Positions 18,039 through 27,160 of a stretch of 64,000 bases of DNA are shown one piece after another (positions within the stretch are counted from its first letter, which is position 1; the number at the start of each line of letters is the position of its first letter). The notes under the pieces were generated by a model that was given only the letters and a program-made list of their open reading frames with translations, made no database searches and was not told the DNA's origin. Origin of the DNA: Moritella sp. JT01. Lineage in GTDB: Bacteria > Pseudomonadota > Gammaproteobacteria > Enterobacterales > Moritellaceae. A program made the translations under genes and the position numbers. The stretch lies in NCBI RefSeq assembly GCF_001574435.1, contig NZ_LOCN01000006.1:49228-113227 (forward strand). The letters are read 5' to 3'.

Positions 18039-19019
18039 TTAACGTTTACTGCGTTTATTGCGATACATAAGCTGATCAGCTTGCTCAATCATGTCTTCAA
18101 GCACTGTTATCCGCTCATTATTAAATGTTTGGTAACCATAACTAATCGATGTTATTCCACCTACATCGAATGCTGATGCCGCAAAGTTATAACATGCGAG
18201 TATACGTGAACAAAGCACGTTTAATTGTGCATCATGAATACATTCATCATTAAACGACGTCATAATAATAAACTCATCACCGCCGATACGCGCAATAATA
18301 TCACTTTCTCGACCATTTTCGTTTAATACATTAGCAAGGGTGATAATACATTGATCACCCACTTGATGACCTTGTTTATCATTAATTTTCTTTAAATTAT
18401 CAATATCAAGGTAAACAAGACCAATCGTCTGCCTTGCACGTCGTGCGTCTTTAATACGCTGGTCACCAAGAAAAGATAACCCTCTGCGGTTATGAAGACC
18501 CGTTAATTCATCCGTTAATGCTAGCTCACGGATCTCCTGACAATCACGTAGCATTTGTAAATCTGCGGTAATTAACCGACAAAACTGTGCCAATACCTTG
18601 AGCAGCGCTGATGAATTCTTGGTTTCTTTGGTATCAATAATACAGATAGTGCCAAACAGTTCACCACCGGGCCAAAATATAGGCAAACCACAATAAGAAC
18701 GTATTTTACCTTCCACCACAAGCGGCGATGATGTCCAGTAAGAGTCGAGTTCCGCATCTTGTATATTCACCCCTTGCTTGGTTTCAATAATATGTCGACA
18801 AAAACTATTCACGTCCCATGGCCATGAGTCATCACGAGACAGAAAATTGTCTTCATTTTGACTCGCAACAACCACATTGAATTCATTTTGACGTAATTGC
18901 ACAATCGTACCACACGCAGAATCAAACAATTCAGCAATCAGATCAACGGTTTGCTGCCACTTATCGAGATCAATAATATTTTGCTGAGAACGAGATAAAC
19001 AGGCTTGGTTATCAATCAT
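18039..19019 (-). CDS. GAF-GGDEF diguanylate cyclase
   Basis: About 326 residues from the ATG at 19019, with GGA 8 nt upstream; an ATG at 19037 lacks a site. Residues ~20-160 form a GAF domain (FGTICIIDTKE). The C-terminal domain has TDELTGLHNRRGL, YLDIDNLKKINDKQGHQVGD and ARIGGDEFIIM, a full active site. The inhibitory I-site RESD lies five residues before GGDEF, so c-di-GMP feedback is expected. It is cytoplasmic, as no membrane segment is visible. Confidence 0.92.
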   Translation of the reverse strand: MIDNQACLSRSQQNIIDLDKWQQTVDLIAELFDSACGTIVQLRQNEFNVVVASQNEDNFLSRDDSWPWDVNSFCRHIIETKQGVNIQDAELDSYWTSSPLVVEGKIRSYCGLPIFWPGGELFGTICIIDTKETKNSSALLKVLAQFCRLITADLQMLRDCQEIRELALTDELTGLHNRRGLSFLGDQRIKDARRARQTIGLVYLDIDNLKKINDKQGHQVGDQCIITLANVLNENGRESDIIARIGGDEFIIMTSFNDECIHDAQLNVLCSRILACYNFAASAFDVGGITSISYGYQTFNNERITVLEDMIEQADQLMYRNKRSKR

Positions 19020-19217
19020 GGTGACTTTCCTTTTCATACCAGATAATCATTTTTAAGCTTAAAATAGCAATTAAAGATATACCTCGGCTTTATTAACTAA
19101 AGCATAAATAATCATATTATGGATAAATGACTCGATGTTTATGTCATATTATAAATAAGTGTTTAAACGAATATAAATCCATACCTTTTCACCATTAACA
19201 CAAAGAGTCATTAAGTT

Positions 19218-20315
19218 ATGTTTGATGCCATTAAAGAATTCATCAATCCAAGTGAAAATCCCAATTTATCAAAAGCATTCGAGTATCAAAATACGCACTT
19301 ACCAACATTATGGTTACTGGGTAAAACAGGCGCAGGTAAATCGTCATTGATCCAAACTATTACTGGCGATAGTGATGTTGAGGTTGGTAATGGTTTCGAA
19401 CCTTGCACAATGACATCACACGCTTACAGCTATCCTAAGGCGACCCCTTTACTGCGTTTTCTTGATACGCGAGGATTATCAGAAGCGGACTACGATCCGG
19501 CTGACGATATTAAGATCAGTGCGCAACAAGGTCATGCTTTACTTGTCATAGCCAAAGCTGAAGAACCGGAACAAAGCGATGTGCTTAACGCACTAAAAAA
19601 GATTAAAAAACAAAATTCAATCAAACAGATTTTAATCATCCATACAGCCGTTAAACAACTCAGTGCTGATGAACAGACCAAAACAGTACAATATAACCAA
19701 CAGCAATTTGAAAAAGTATGGGGTGATGAACTACCCTACCTTGAAGTCGATTTCGAACTCGTGAACGGCGACACATTTGGCATTCCAGCTTTAAAAAATA
19801 AGCTAACGGAATTACTGCCAATTATCCAACAGTTTAACGACGAACAACAACACGCGGATACAGAAGGTGCTAATTTTCAAACGTTAAAAACAGAAGTACT
19901 CTGGTATGCGGGCTCGGCTGGGGCAGCGGATGCAATTCCTGCTGTTGGATTGGTTGCAGTGCCGAGTATTCAAGCAAAAATGCTACACAGTTTAGCTAAC
20001 CAATACGGTATCGATTGGAATAAACAAGCTTTTGCAGAATTTATCGGAACGTTAGGTTCGGGTTTTGCTTTCCAATATGCATCGAAGTTCGGTATTCGCC
20101 AATTAGTAAAATTAATTCCTGCTTACGGACAAACCATTGGTAGTGCATCTGCCGCCGTGATCAGCTTTGCATCTACGTATGCCATTGGCCGTGCGGCTTG
20201 CAAGTACATGTATCACAAAAGCAAAGGGGAAACGGTGTCGAATAAAGACATGCAAGCGATATACAAAGACGCACTATCAAATATTAAAGAGGTAGCGAAA
20301 AATGAAACGCGTTAA
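19218..20315 (+). CDS. Era-like GTPase with C-terminal DUF697-like membrane region
   Basis: 365 residues. G1 is GKTGAGKSS (K41), the switch/G3 region contains DTRGLSE, and G4 is unusual (HTAVKQ in place of NKxD), so nucleotide specificity may be altered. Residues ~230-345 are hydrophobic and Ala/Gly-rich (SAGAADAIPAVGLVAVPSIQAKM), as in DUF697/YcjF-type proteins that insert in the inner membrane. The next GTPase gene overlaps by 14 bp, so the two products probably act together. Confidence 0.8.
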   Translation: MFDAIKEFINPSENPNLSKAFEYQNTHLPTLWLLGKTGAGKSSLIQTITGDSDVEVGNGFEPCTMTSHAYSYPKATPLLRFLDTRGLSEADYDPADDIKISAQQGHALLVIAKAEEPEQSDVLNALKKIKKQNSIKQILIIHTAVKQLSADEQTKTVQYNQQQFEKVWGDELPYLEVDFELVNGDTFGIPALKNKLTELLPIIQQFNDEQQHADTEGANFQTLKTEVLWYAGSAGAADAIPAVGLVAVPSIQAKMLHSLANQYGIDWNKQAFAEFIGTLGSGFAFQYASKFGIRQLVKLIPAYGQTIGSASAAVISFASTYAIGRAACKYMYHKSKGETVSNKDMQAIYKDALSNIKEVAKNETR

Positions 20316-21873
20316 AAACAGTCTCGCACGGCTTAATAACCTCTCGGCGGGTGTAACAACTGTGCTTACATTAGCGGTATTCCTGCCCGTACTTGTACTG
20401 TGTGGTTTTGGTTTATACGCCATTATCCAATATGGTTATACCCTGCAGTTTGCAATTGTATTAGTGGCTACATTTCTCATCTCTTATATCCCCCTGTTAC
20501 TATTACGTCGAAAAACACAAGCGAAAACCGCTGAACGACTCATATCTGAAGACCGTTTATCGGAAGGAAGAACCCCAGAAGACAGCTTAGTGAAAGCCTC
20601 TGCCGATTGGTCTGATGCCGAAAACGCCATTTGGCAACGTCTTAACCAAAAGATTGAAGCGCAGCTCGCCGAAGATGATGAATGGGGCTCGTTAAAAACA
20701 CACGGCCTTGTTATCGCAAATACCACAGCCCAAGCGTTTTCCCGTGCTGATTTTCAATTTTCAGTCACCGACGGATTAAAGCTATTAGAAGAAGTAAGCC
20801 GTCGCTATCGCGTAACTCTCAAAGAAAACGTGCCCTTTGTTGAAAATATTAAAGTCTCCCACTTAAAATTTGCTTATGATCATCAAGATCAAATTGAAAC
20901 CGGAAAGCAAGCCGCAGACTTACTCAGTAAAGCGTATCGTGTTTATCAATTCATCAACCCTACAGCGGCGATAGCGAAAGAAGTACGTAACAAGTTACTC
21001 GGGGATATGGCTGGTAATGTCGGTGCCAATTTACAGCTCAATATAAAAAAAGCGTTTCTGCAAGAAGTCGCGGCAGTTTCAATTGATTTATACAGTGGTC
21101 GTTTTTCTATTGAAGAAAGTGACATTACCAAAAGCACGATCGCAGAGGAAGATGAGAATCGTCGGCCAGATCAGCTTGAACCCTTGCGTATTGCGGTAAT
21201 TGGACAAATCAGTGCCGGTAAGTCGTCGCTTATCAACACGATAAAAGGGGCGCTTGATGCAGAAGTAAGCGCACTCCCCTCTACCAGTGAAGTGCATGTT
21301 TATAGTTGTGCAGTGGGTGATATTGAAGTGCTAAATTTGGTGGACTTACCCGGCCTTGATGGTAATGAAAGGACCAACAAAACAGTGCTTAAACATGTAA
21401 CCAATGCGGATATGGTGTTGTGGGTATTAAAAGCAAACCAATCATCACGGCAACTTGATCGTCAATTCATGCTTCGCTTAGATGAGTTTTACGCACATAA
21501 AGATAACTTACACCGTAAAAAGCCTGTATTCACGGGTATTTTAAACCAGGTGGATAAGTTAAAACCCTTGGCTGAATGGTCGCCACCGTATGATTTAGCC
21601 CAGTCTGACTCAGCAAAAGTAGTGACGATTAACAAAGCGCTTGATTACAACCAAAAGTTACTTAACTTCGATACGATCATCCCGACTTCGTTTTCAACTG
21701 AATCGAAGACGTGGGGACAGGAAAGTCTAGCGCAACTGATTGCCAATAATGTGGATGAAAGCATTAACGTGCAACGTAATCGTCAACGTTTAGAGGGGGG
21801 TAACACCAGCGCATCTGAACAATTAAAACGTGTCTTTAAAGGCGGGAAAAGCTTGTTTAAAAACCTGATTTAA
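20302..21873 (+). CDS. Membrane-anchored Era/dynamin-like GTPase
   Basis: 523 residues with two N-terminal membrane segments (~15-65), a helical region (~100-285) and a C-terminal G domain. G1 is GQISAGKSSLINT, G3 DLPGLDG and G4 LNQVDKL (NQVD). The architecture, with the G domain after a long helical segment, resembles YfjP/dynamin-like bacterial GTPases rather than Era itself. It is translationally coupled to the upstream GTPase. Function unknown; envelope maintenance or stress are possible. Confidence 0.8.
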   Translation: MKRVKNSLARLNNLSAGVTTVLTLAVFLPVLVLCGFGLYAIIQYGYTLQFAIVLVATFLISYIPLLLLRRKTQAKTAERLISEDRLSEGRTPEDSLVKASADWSDAENAIWQRLNQKIEAQLAEDDEWGSLKTHGLVIANTTAQAFSRADFQFSVTDGLKLLEEVSRRYRVTLKENVPFVENIKVSHLKFAYDHQDQIETGKQAADLLSKAYRVYQFINPTAAIAKEVRNKLLGDMAGNVGANLQLNIKKAFLQEVAAVSIDLYSGRFSIEESDITKSTIAEEDENRRPDQLEPLRIAVIGQISAGKSSLINTIKGALDAEVSALPSTSEVHVYSCAVGDIEVLNLVDLPGLDGNERTNKTVLKHVTNADMVLWVLKANQSSRQLDRQFMLRLDEFYAHKDNLHRKKPVFTGILNQVDKLKPLAEWSPPYDLAQSDSAKVVTINKALDYNQKLLNFDTIIPTSFSTESKTWGQESLAQLIANNVDESINVQRNRQRLEGGNTSASEQLKRVFKGGKSLFKNLI

Positions 21874-21879
21874 ACAATG

Positions 21880-21904
21880 CTGGGAGGATGACGACTCCTC
21901 CCAG
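21880..21904. terminator. Bidirectional terminator hairpin
   Basis: CTGGGAGGA/TCCTCCCAG stem with a 7-nt loop in the 60-bp gap between the converging GTPase and dsbD genes. The stem is strong but the flanking T-tracts are short. Confidence 0.75.
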
Positions 21905-21932
21905 TATTAATGTGTAACGCTGAGCACTTTAA

Positions 21933-23810
21933 TTAACTTAATGGAACCGCTTCAGCGACTAATTTAAGGTGTGCTAAAAACTGTTGTTTATCCATCTCTC
22001 CAACAACACGTAATTGCTCAATTTCATTACCGTCACCATCAAAAAACAACATACTTGGCGGTCCAAATAATTTTGCTTTCGCCATCCATTCTGATTGCAG
22101 CTTGGTATTGTCCGTAATATCAAATTTAAGCGCATTGATTGCGGTCATTGCTGTTACAACACTTGGGTCTGAAAACACGTGTTTTTCCATCACTTTACAC
22201 GATGTACACCAGTCTGCGTAGAGGTCGACCATAGTCACGACTTTCGGCGCTTGCAGATTATTAATCGCATTATCAATATTTTGTACTGACGCCGTTTTCA
22301 TAAACAACGGTCGCGCGTCTTTCTCTGAACCCGTGCTAATAGCGCCACGCTGGGTGATATGCTGCAGCGGGTCAGCCATATCATCAGCGCCTGTCATCAT
22401 GCCCACAAATAGCATAGCGCCGTAAACCAAGGATACGAATACCACGACGTGACGTAACCACAAACGACTTGCTTGTATATTCGTGATGTTATGGATGTAC
22501 ATTGCACAACTGATCATAAGCAATGCCCACAATCCTAATGTCACACTCGGAGCAGCAAAGCGGCTGATAAGTAAGATAGCGATCGCCAGTAGCATCACGC
22601 CAAACCCTTGTTTAACACGGACCATCCAAGGACCGCTGCTTGGTAATAACTTACCGCCCGACGTACCGATTATCACCAAGGGTACACCCATGCCTAATGC
22701 CATCACAAACAATACGCCGCCACCAAACAACCAGTCTTGAGTGGTAGAAACATACAATAATGCACCTGCCAGCGGCGCGGATACACAGGGCGATACAACC
22801 AAGGCTGAAATAGCGCCCATCATAAATACCGTTATCGCCTTACCCCCTGTTAAGCGTTGCGACTGGTTATTTAATGCGACCTGTAAACGCGATGGTAATT
22901 GCAATTCATAAACACCAAACATCGCCAGTGCTAACAATACAAATAAACCCGAAAATATCACTAACAACCAGGTTTGTTGCATCGCCGCTTGTATATTAAC
23001 GCCCTGCCCAACTGTCGCCATTAACACGCCAATCAGTGCATAGCTTGATGCCATACCCAACACATACGCTAACGAAATATAAAAACCTTTCCAGCCCGTC
23101 ATGCCAGGGCCTTGACCACCAATGATGCTCGATAAAATGGGGATCATTGGTAATACACAGGGGGTGAAAGCAAGCCCTAAACCAAGTACAAAGAAGAGTA
23201 ACAAGGCTTGTGCTCGTCCAGCCCCCGCTAACATACTCGCTAAACTTTGGCTGTCATTCGCTGAAGCCGCCGTTACATTGATCAACTGACTTGACACTAG
23301 ACTGATAGGTTCAACAACAGACGGCATTACCGAAATATTAGTCATCTTAGCTTCAAGTTCAATTACTTTACGCTGTGGTAAATAACATAAGCCACTGTCA
23401 GCACACCCTTGGTAGCGGACCTTAACACTGCCACTTCCGGTAAACGGCAAGGTAACCGTTAGCGGTTGATGATAAACCTTCACTAAACCGAAATTAGGAT
23501 CTTGTTTTTGTTCTGCGACAACTGAAAATTGTGGTTCAGCCAAGCTGACATTACCACTCGTGACATTGAAAGAAAAACGTTTGTGGTAAAGGTAATAACC
23601 CGGCTCGGTCGCAAATGTTAATACCAATTTATTGCCATCTTCAGCGCTTAATACTTGCGATGAAAATGGAAAGGCTTGGTTAACCGTAAGGAATTCAGAC
23701 TCAGCATTACTGCCCGTTTGCGTCTGAGCAATAGCGCTAACACTGGTTAACAGCAGTAACATGATACATAGCTGCTTCATTGCATCATTTAATTTTAAAA
23801 GTAACTTCAT
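21933..23810 (-). CDS. dsbD: Thiol:disulfide interchange protein DsbD
   Basis: 625 residues, the usual length. It has a signal peptide, an N-terminal periplasmic domain with the Cys pair GCADSGLCYLPQ, an eight-TM core with redox Cys in LAFTPCVLPM and LVVSPCVSAPL, and a C-terminal thioredoxin-like domain with C535-TS-C538 (YADWCTSCK). It carries electrons from cytoplasmic thioredoxin to periplasmic thiols. Its ATG overlaps the apbE stop (ATGA), making it the last gene of the TlpA/DUF4266/DUF3570/ApbE operon. It may therefore feed reductant to that system. Confidence 0.95.
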   Translation of the reverse strand: MKLLLKLNDAMKQLCIMLLLLTSVSAIAQTQTGSNAESEFLTVNQAFPFSSQVLSAEDGNKLVLTFATEPGYYLYHKRFSFNVTSGNVSLAEPQFSVVAEQKQDPNFGLVKVYHQPLTVTLPFTGSGSVKVRYQGCADSGLCYLPQRKVIELEAKMTNISVMPSVVEPISLVSSQLINVTAASANDSQSLASMLAGAGRAQALLLFFVLGLGLAFTPCVLPMIPILSSIIGGQGPGMTGWKGFYISLAYVLGMASSYALIGVLMATVGQGVNIQAAMQQTWLLVIFSGLFVLLALAMFGVYELQLPSRLQVALNNQSQRLTGGKAITVFMMGAISALVVSPCVSAPLAGALLYVSTTQDWLFGGGVLFVMALGMGVPLVIIGTSGGKLLPSSGPWMVRVKQGFGVMLLAIAILLISRFAAPSVTLGLWALLMISCAMYIHNITNIQASRLWLRHVVVFVSLVYGAMLFVGMMTGADDMADPLQHITQRGAISTGSEKDARPLFMKTASVQNIDNAINNLQAPKVVTMVDLYADWCTSCKVMEKHVFSDPSVVTAMTAINALKFDITDNTKLQSEWMAKAKLFGPPSMLFFDGDGNEIEQLRVVGEMDKQQFLAHLKLVAEAVPLS

Positions 23811-24682
23811 GATAATAAAAAATCCGTATTTTGATGAACATTCAACTGCTCATCAACTAATGCAAACCCAATCTCTTCGGGAACCGTTAAGCGAGGGTTA
23901 ATCGTTAATGCTGTGCTCATGATCCCAGCTTGCAATGCGCTATCAGCAACAACTGTCACTGAAATAACCTGCTGGTGGGTATCTTGTGACGCGAGAATAT
24001 GAGAACTTTCTTGGTCAGAAAACTGTTGTCGCCTTGCATAATGTGCTGATGTTGTCAGTGCCTGATTACGCAGTGGTAAGGCAAACAGCACTTGCGTCTG
24101 TTGATACGGGTTCACCACTGCCACCACAAAATCACTGCCATCAGCCTTACAGCCCGACGCGCGAACATCGCCACCAAAGTTAATTAACGCACCACTACTG
24201 GCTTGCTCTGCAATGGCTAACGCCTGATCAACGGCGACTTCTTTAATCACGCCACCGAGATCCAATTGCGTAATAGGGTAATGCATGATCAAGATATTAT
24301 CCTCTATATCCCATGCCGCTAATCCCATATAAGGGGCTGCGTCTTGATAGACTTGTTCACGCGTTTTAGCACTGTTTTGCAATAAGGTTTTGACCGTACC
24401 AACCGTAATATCAAAGATCCCCTGCGTCGCAATACTATACTCACGCACCTTCGTTAAAATAGCCTGAGTTTCAGCATCGATAACCACACGTTTACCACTG
24501 CGTTGGTTAATCGTTTTCGTTAACATTGAGGTATCAGAATAGAAGTTAAACTTTTCTTCTAAACGGCGCGTATTTGCTTCAATATTACGCGCTAACTCCG
24601 CGGCTCCCGATGCAATCAAGGTCGCTTCACAAGGCACGGTCATCGCCATAAAACGATGCACATAAGCTTGCTTAATAGTCAT
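23807..24682 (-). CDS. apbE: ApbE-family FAD:protein FMN transferase
   Basis: 291 residues. The family pattern is clear: HRFMAMTVPCEATL at the N-terminus, FDITVGTVK, LDLGGVIKEVAVDQA and INFGGDVRASG. These enzymes link FMN from FAD to Ser/Thr in Dxx(S/T)GA(S/T) motifs of target proteins. The product starts directly with the catalytic fold, with no visible signal peptide or lipobox, unlike most periplasmic ApbE proteins. It overlaps the DUF3570 barrel gene by 11 bp, and that barrel carries a candidate target motif. Confidence 0.9.
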   Translation of the reverse strand: MTIKQAYVHRFMAMTVPCEATLIASGAAELARNIEANTRRLEEKFNFYSDTSMLTKTINQRSGKRVVIDAETQAILTKVREYSIATQGIFDITVGTVKTLLQNSAKTREQVYQDAAPYMGLAAWDIEDNILIMHYPITQLDLGGVIKEVAVDQALAIAEQASSGALINFGGDVRASGCKADGSDFVVAVVNPYQQTQVLFALPLRNQALTTSAHYARRQQFSDQESSHILASQDTHQQVISVTVVADSALQAGIMSTALTINPRLTVPEEIGFALVDEQLNVHQNTDFLLS

Positions 24683-25889
24683 ATGTAACCCCTACTGCCC
24701 ACCAGCGACTAGCATAACCATTACTCTGTTCATAATAAGCCGCTAATGCATTCATCCGCCATTTAGCTGATAACTTAAGGCTTACACCCAGTTCATAGGC
24801 ATTGGCATTAAAATCACCTAAACGAATGTCTGTAGTGGCATAACCTGTTGAGGCGAATGTTGGATCACTGGCTTTCGGATCAATAAAGAAATTCGCACCT
24901 TGTTGGGTATACCAAGAATAACCAGGCGCTAGCATTAACCAATCCGTGATTTTGATACTCATTTTACCACCCAGTTGATGCGACATTACGCCCCAATCAT
25001 CGGTGAAAAATTTATAACGCGGACGCACAACTACACGGTCAGTCACACTGTAAAATGTTTGTACATTAATCCCACCAGAAATACGAGTATCAGGGCGCGA
25101 GTCTTGTGCCAAAAATACTTCATCATCACTCATTTTACCGTCATCATCAATATCGACTTCACGCAATACCGTAAGATAATGATTACTCAAATAACCACTT
25201 TTATAACCGCCGTAGGCCGTAAAGGTTGCATACAAATTAGGAGTGAATACTTGTGACATCCCGACTTCCATACTTGATGTAAAGATGTCTTCCCATTGCT
25301 GATCATTTCCGCCATTTTGATATTCCTGAAACGCCAATGTCTGATCGGCAAGGAATGAACCACCAAGGCTAAATGAACGGTTTTTACTGCTGTCTGTATA
25401 GAGCAAGGCTTTCGCATTCGCGCCCATGCTTTTATAATCATCTTCTTGTGAGTAGTTCACGCCCAGCGTCCATTCATCTCGGTCTTTATCCCGGAAGGTC
25501 ACATTTGTTGCCGCAGAATAGCGCGTATCCTCTAACTCAACAGGACGCATCTCATAATTGCCACGGTAAGGGTCATAACCCGCGCGGATGACTTCCGACG
25601 TCTGATCTTGTGCTTCTTGCGTACGTTTTCCAGCAATAACACCCGATGACGGCGTTGTCGGCACCCAAGCCGGTGAAGCACCAGACACTGTGTCATAACC
25701 AAGTTCGGCGGTGATGGTCCAGTCCAAACCAATATTCTTCTCTAACGAGAGAATGTTGTCTCCGGCTTTGATCTTATCGCCGTATTCTTCAAAACTCAAA
25801 TGATGGATCGATACATGGTCTGCAGCAGATACAGAGCCAGCAACAAGGCCAAGTAGGGTTAACGGTAATTTTATATTCATTTTTATCAT
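24672..25889 (-). CDS. DUF3570-type outer-membrane beta-barrel protein
   Basis: 405 residues with a signal peptide (LPLTLLGLVAGSVSA) and an aromatic-rich beta-strand pattern ending in VGVTYDY, a barrel C-terminus. Near the N-terminus D66-TV-S69-G-A-S72 fits the ApbE flavinylation consensus. Residues 246-257 (DIDDDGKMSDDE) match a 12-residue EF-hand calcium loop, probably surface exposed. The gene order with TlpA, DUF4266 and ApbE genes is that seen for DUF3570 clusters. Function is not established; a flavin-bearing electron or export conduit is plausible. The start could also be the ATG at 25880. Confidence 0.82.
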   Translation of the reverse strand: MIKMNIKLPLTLLGLVAGSVSAADHVSIHHLSFEEYGDKIKAGDNILSLEKNIGLDWTITAELGYDTVSGASPAWVPTTPSSGVIAGKRTQEAQDQTSEVIRAGYDPYRGNYEMRPVELEDTRYSAATNVTFRDKDRDEWTLGVNYSQEDDYKSMGANAKALLYTDSSKNRSFSLGGSFLADQTLAFQEYQNGGNDQQWEDIFTSSMEVGMSQVFTPNLYATFTAYGGYKSGYLSNHYLTVLREVDIDDDGKMSDDEVFLAQDSRPDTRISGGINVQTFYSVTDRVVVRPRYKFFTDDWGVMSHQLGGKMSIKITDWLMLAPGYSWYTQQGANFFIDPKASDPTFASTGYATTDIRLGDFNANAYELGVSLKLSAKWRMNALAAYYEQSNGYASRWWAVGVTYDY

Positions 25890-25985
25890 TCATCTTTAAT
25901 TGATTACAACCGTGATTTATCAGCAATACCGTCTAAATCACTAGCCACAGAACAAGCGTCTATTTACGCGCGGTACAAGGTGCTT

Positions 25986-26618
25986 TTAGTTACAGCCACA
26001 GCCGCCACCACCGACACCATTACCGCCTATCGAACCTTGTTTATAAGCAAATACTTTTTCTGAAAACACATCAAACTCAGGCACTTCACCACCGGGTTTC
26101 ATGGATTTTTTCGCCAGAGTGCCCTTTTGCCAAGGTTTAACAGGCTTAACGCTAAACCAGTCACTAATCGCCGAGAACAAAGAAGGTTCTTCATCTACAT
26201 CGTGACTCACAGGTGCGGGTAATGCCGATGTATCCAATACAGGATAAACAGGTATCGGTGTTGGTATCACTGTGGGTAACACACTTGGTATCACACTTGG
26301 TATCACTCTTGGTAAAACGCTTGGTATCACTGTCGGTATCGTTATTTTCGGTAAAGCGCTAATAACAGATGGTGATGGCTGGTGACTCAGCACATTCACA
26401 GGGCTGATCACAACGATTGTCGGTGTTTCAGCGGTATGTTGACGAGAAGATGCCGACACTTCTGCGATTGTTTCCTGGCTTTTGTAAACCACATTAGAAA
26501 CAGACTCCGTCACTTGGTAAGGTGAGTCTGAATCTGTCGAGATTACTTCAGCTTGCAAACCAAAACTGGCCAACAACAACGAAGAAGAAAGTAAGGTTAA
26601 TTGTGAATAGGATCTCAT
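25986..26618 (-). CDS. DUF4266-like exported protein with Val/Ile-Pro repeat and GGGCGCN tail
   Basis: 210 residues. A Sec signal peptide (to about GLQA) replaces the lipoprotein signal I would expect in this family. Residues ~90-127 are a proline repeat (IPSVLPRVIPSVIPSVLP). The C-terminal ~50 residues (VKPWQKGTLAKKSM, then GGNGVGGGGCGCN) match the small DUF4266 domain. The invariant Cys-Gly-Cys near the C-terminus suggests metal binding, lipid/thiol modification or a redox switch. It overlaps the TlpA-like gene by 4 bp and precedes the DUF3570 gene. Role unknown. Confidence 0.8.
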   Translation of the reverse strand: MRSYSQLTLLSSSLLLASFGLQAEVISTDSDSPYQVTESVSNVVYKSQETIAEVSASSRQHTAETPTIVVISPVNVLSHQPSPSVISALPKITIPTVIPSVLPRVIPSVIPSVLPTVIPTPIPVYPVLDTSALPAPVSHDVDEEPSLFSAISDWFSVKPVKPWQKGTLAKKSMKPGGEVPEFDVFSEKVFAYKQGSIGGNGVGGGGCGCN

Positions 26619-27079
26619 TGACCTAGCCCCATACCTTTCAAGTCACTCATAATAACATCACCAATATGATTAATCGCACCATAACGCACCTTTAACACTT
26701 GGCCTTGGTAAATGTAATACAGCGCCGGCATACCAATCGGTTGAAAATCATCAACCAGCGTTTGATCGGCATCGTTAACAACGCGGAATTTGATTCCCAA
26801 CGATTTCTGAAATTCAATACCAGCAGCCACGTCTTCATCCACATCGACACCAACAACATCAACACCTAATGCATGCAATGAAGGCACTAACTGGTTTACT
26901 TCTGGCAGTTCAGCACGGCAAGACACGCACCATTCAGCAAAGAAATCAATTAACGACACTCGATTGGGGTTTAACCCGAGTTGTTCCAGAGCGGCTGCAG
27001 AAAGCATTTCGCCTCGTTGATAAGCGTGCGCTTGGCTAGACAACAATAATGTGAACACAACAAGCCATTTTTTAAACAT
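26615..27079 (-). CDS. TlpA-like periplasmic thioredoxin
   Basis: 154 residues with a signal peptide (MFKKWLVVFTLLLSSQAHA) and a thioredoxin fold with C51-VS-C54 in FFAEWCVSCRAELPEV and the cis-Pro region IGMPALYYI. It is the first gene of the DUF4266/DUF3570/ApbE/DsbD operon. It likely reduces a disulfide, possibly the CGC motif of the next gene product, using electrons from DsbD. The partner is inferred from context only. Confidence 0.9.
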   Translation of the reverse strand: MFKKWLVVFTLLLSSQAHAYQRGEMLSAAALEQLGLNPNRVSLIDFFAEWCVSCRAELPEVNQLVPSLHALGVDVVGVDVDEDVAAGIEFQKSLGIKFRVVNDADQTLVDDFQPIGMPALYYIYQGQVLKVRYGAINHIGDVIMSDLKGMGLGQ

Positions 27080-27160
27080 AAGTACCTCTAATACAATTAA
27101 TTTAGTTAATTTCTGACTTCTTACTCTTCAAGCCCTAGATAACATAACAACGCTAAACAT

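Noticed and set aside
26230-26350. Intergenic-type tandem repeats
   Set aside because: They are in-frame coding repeats for the Val/Ile-Pro segment of the DUF4266-like protein.
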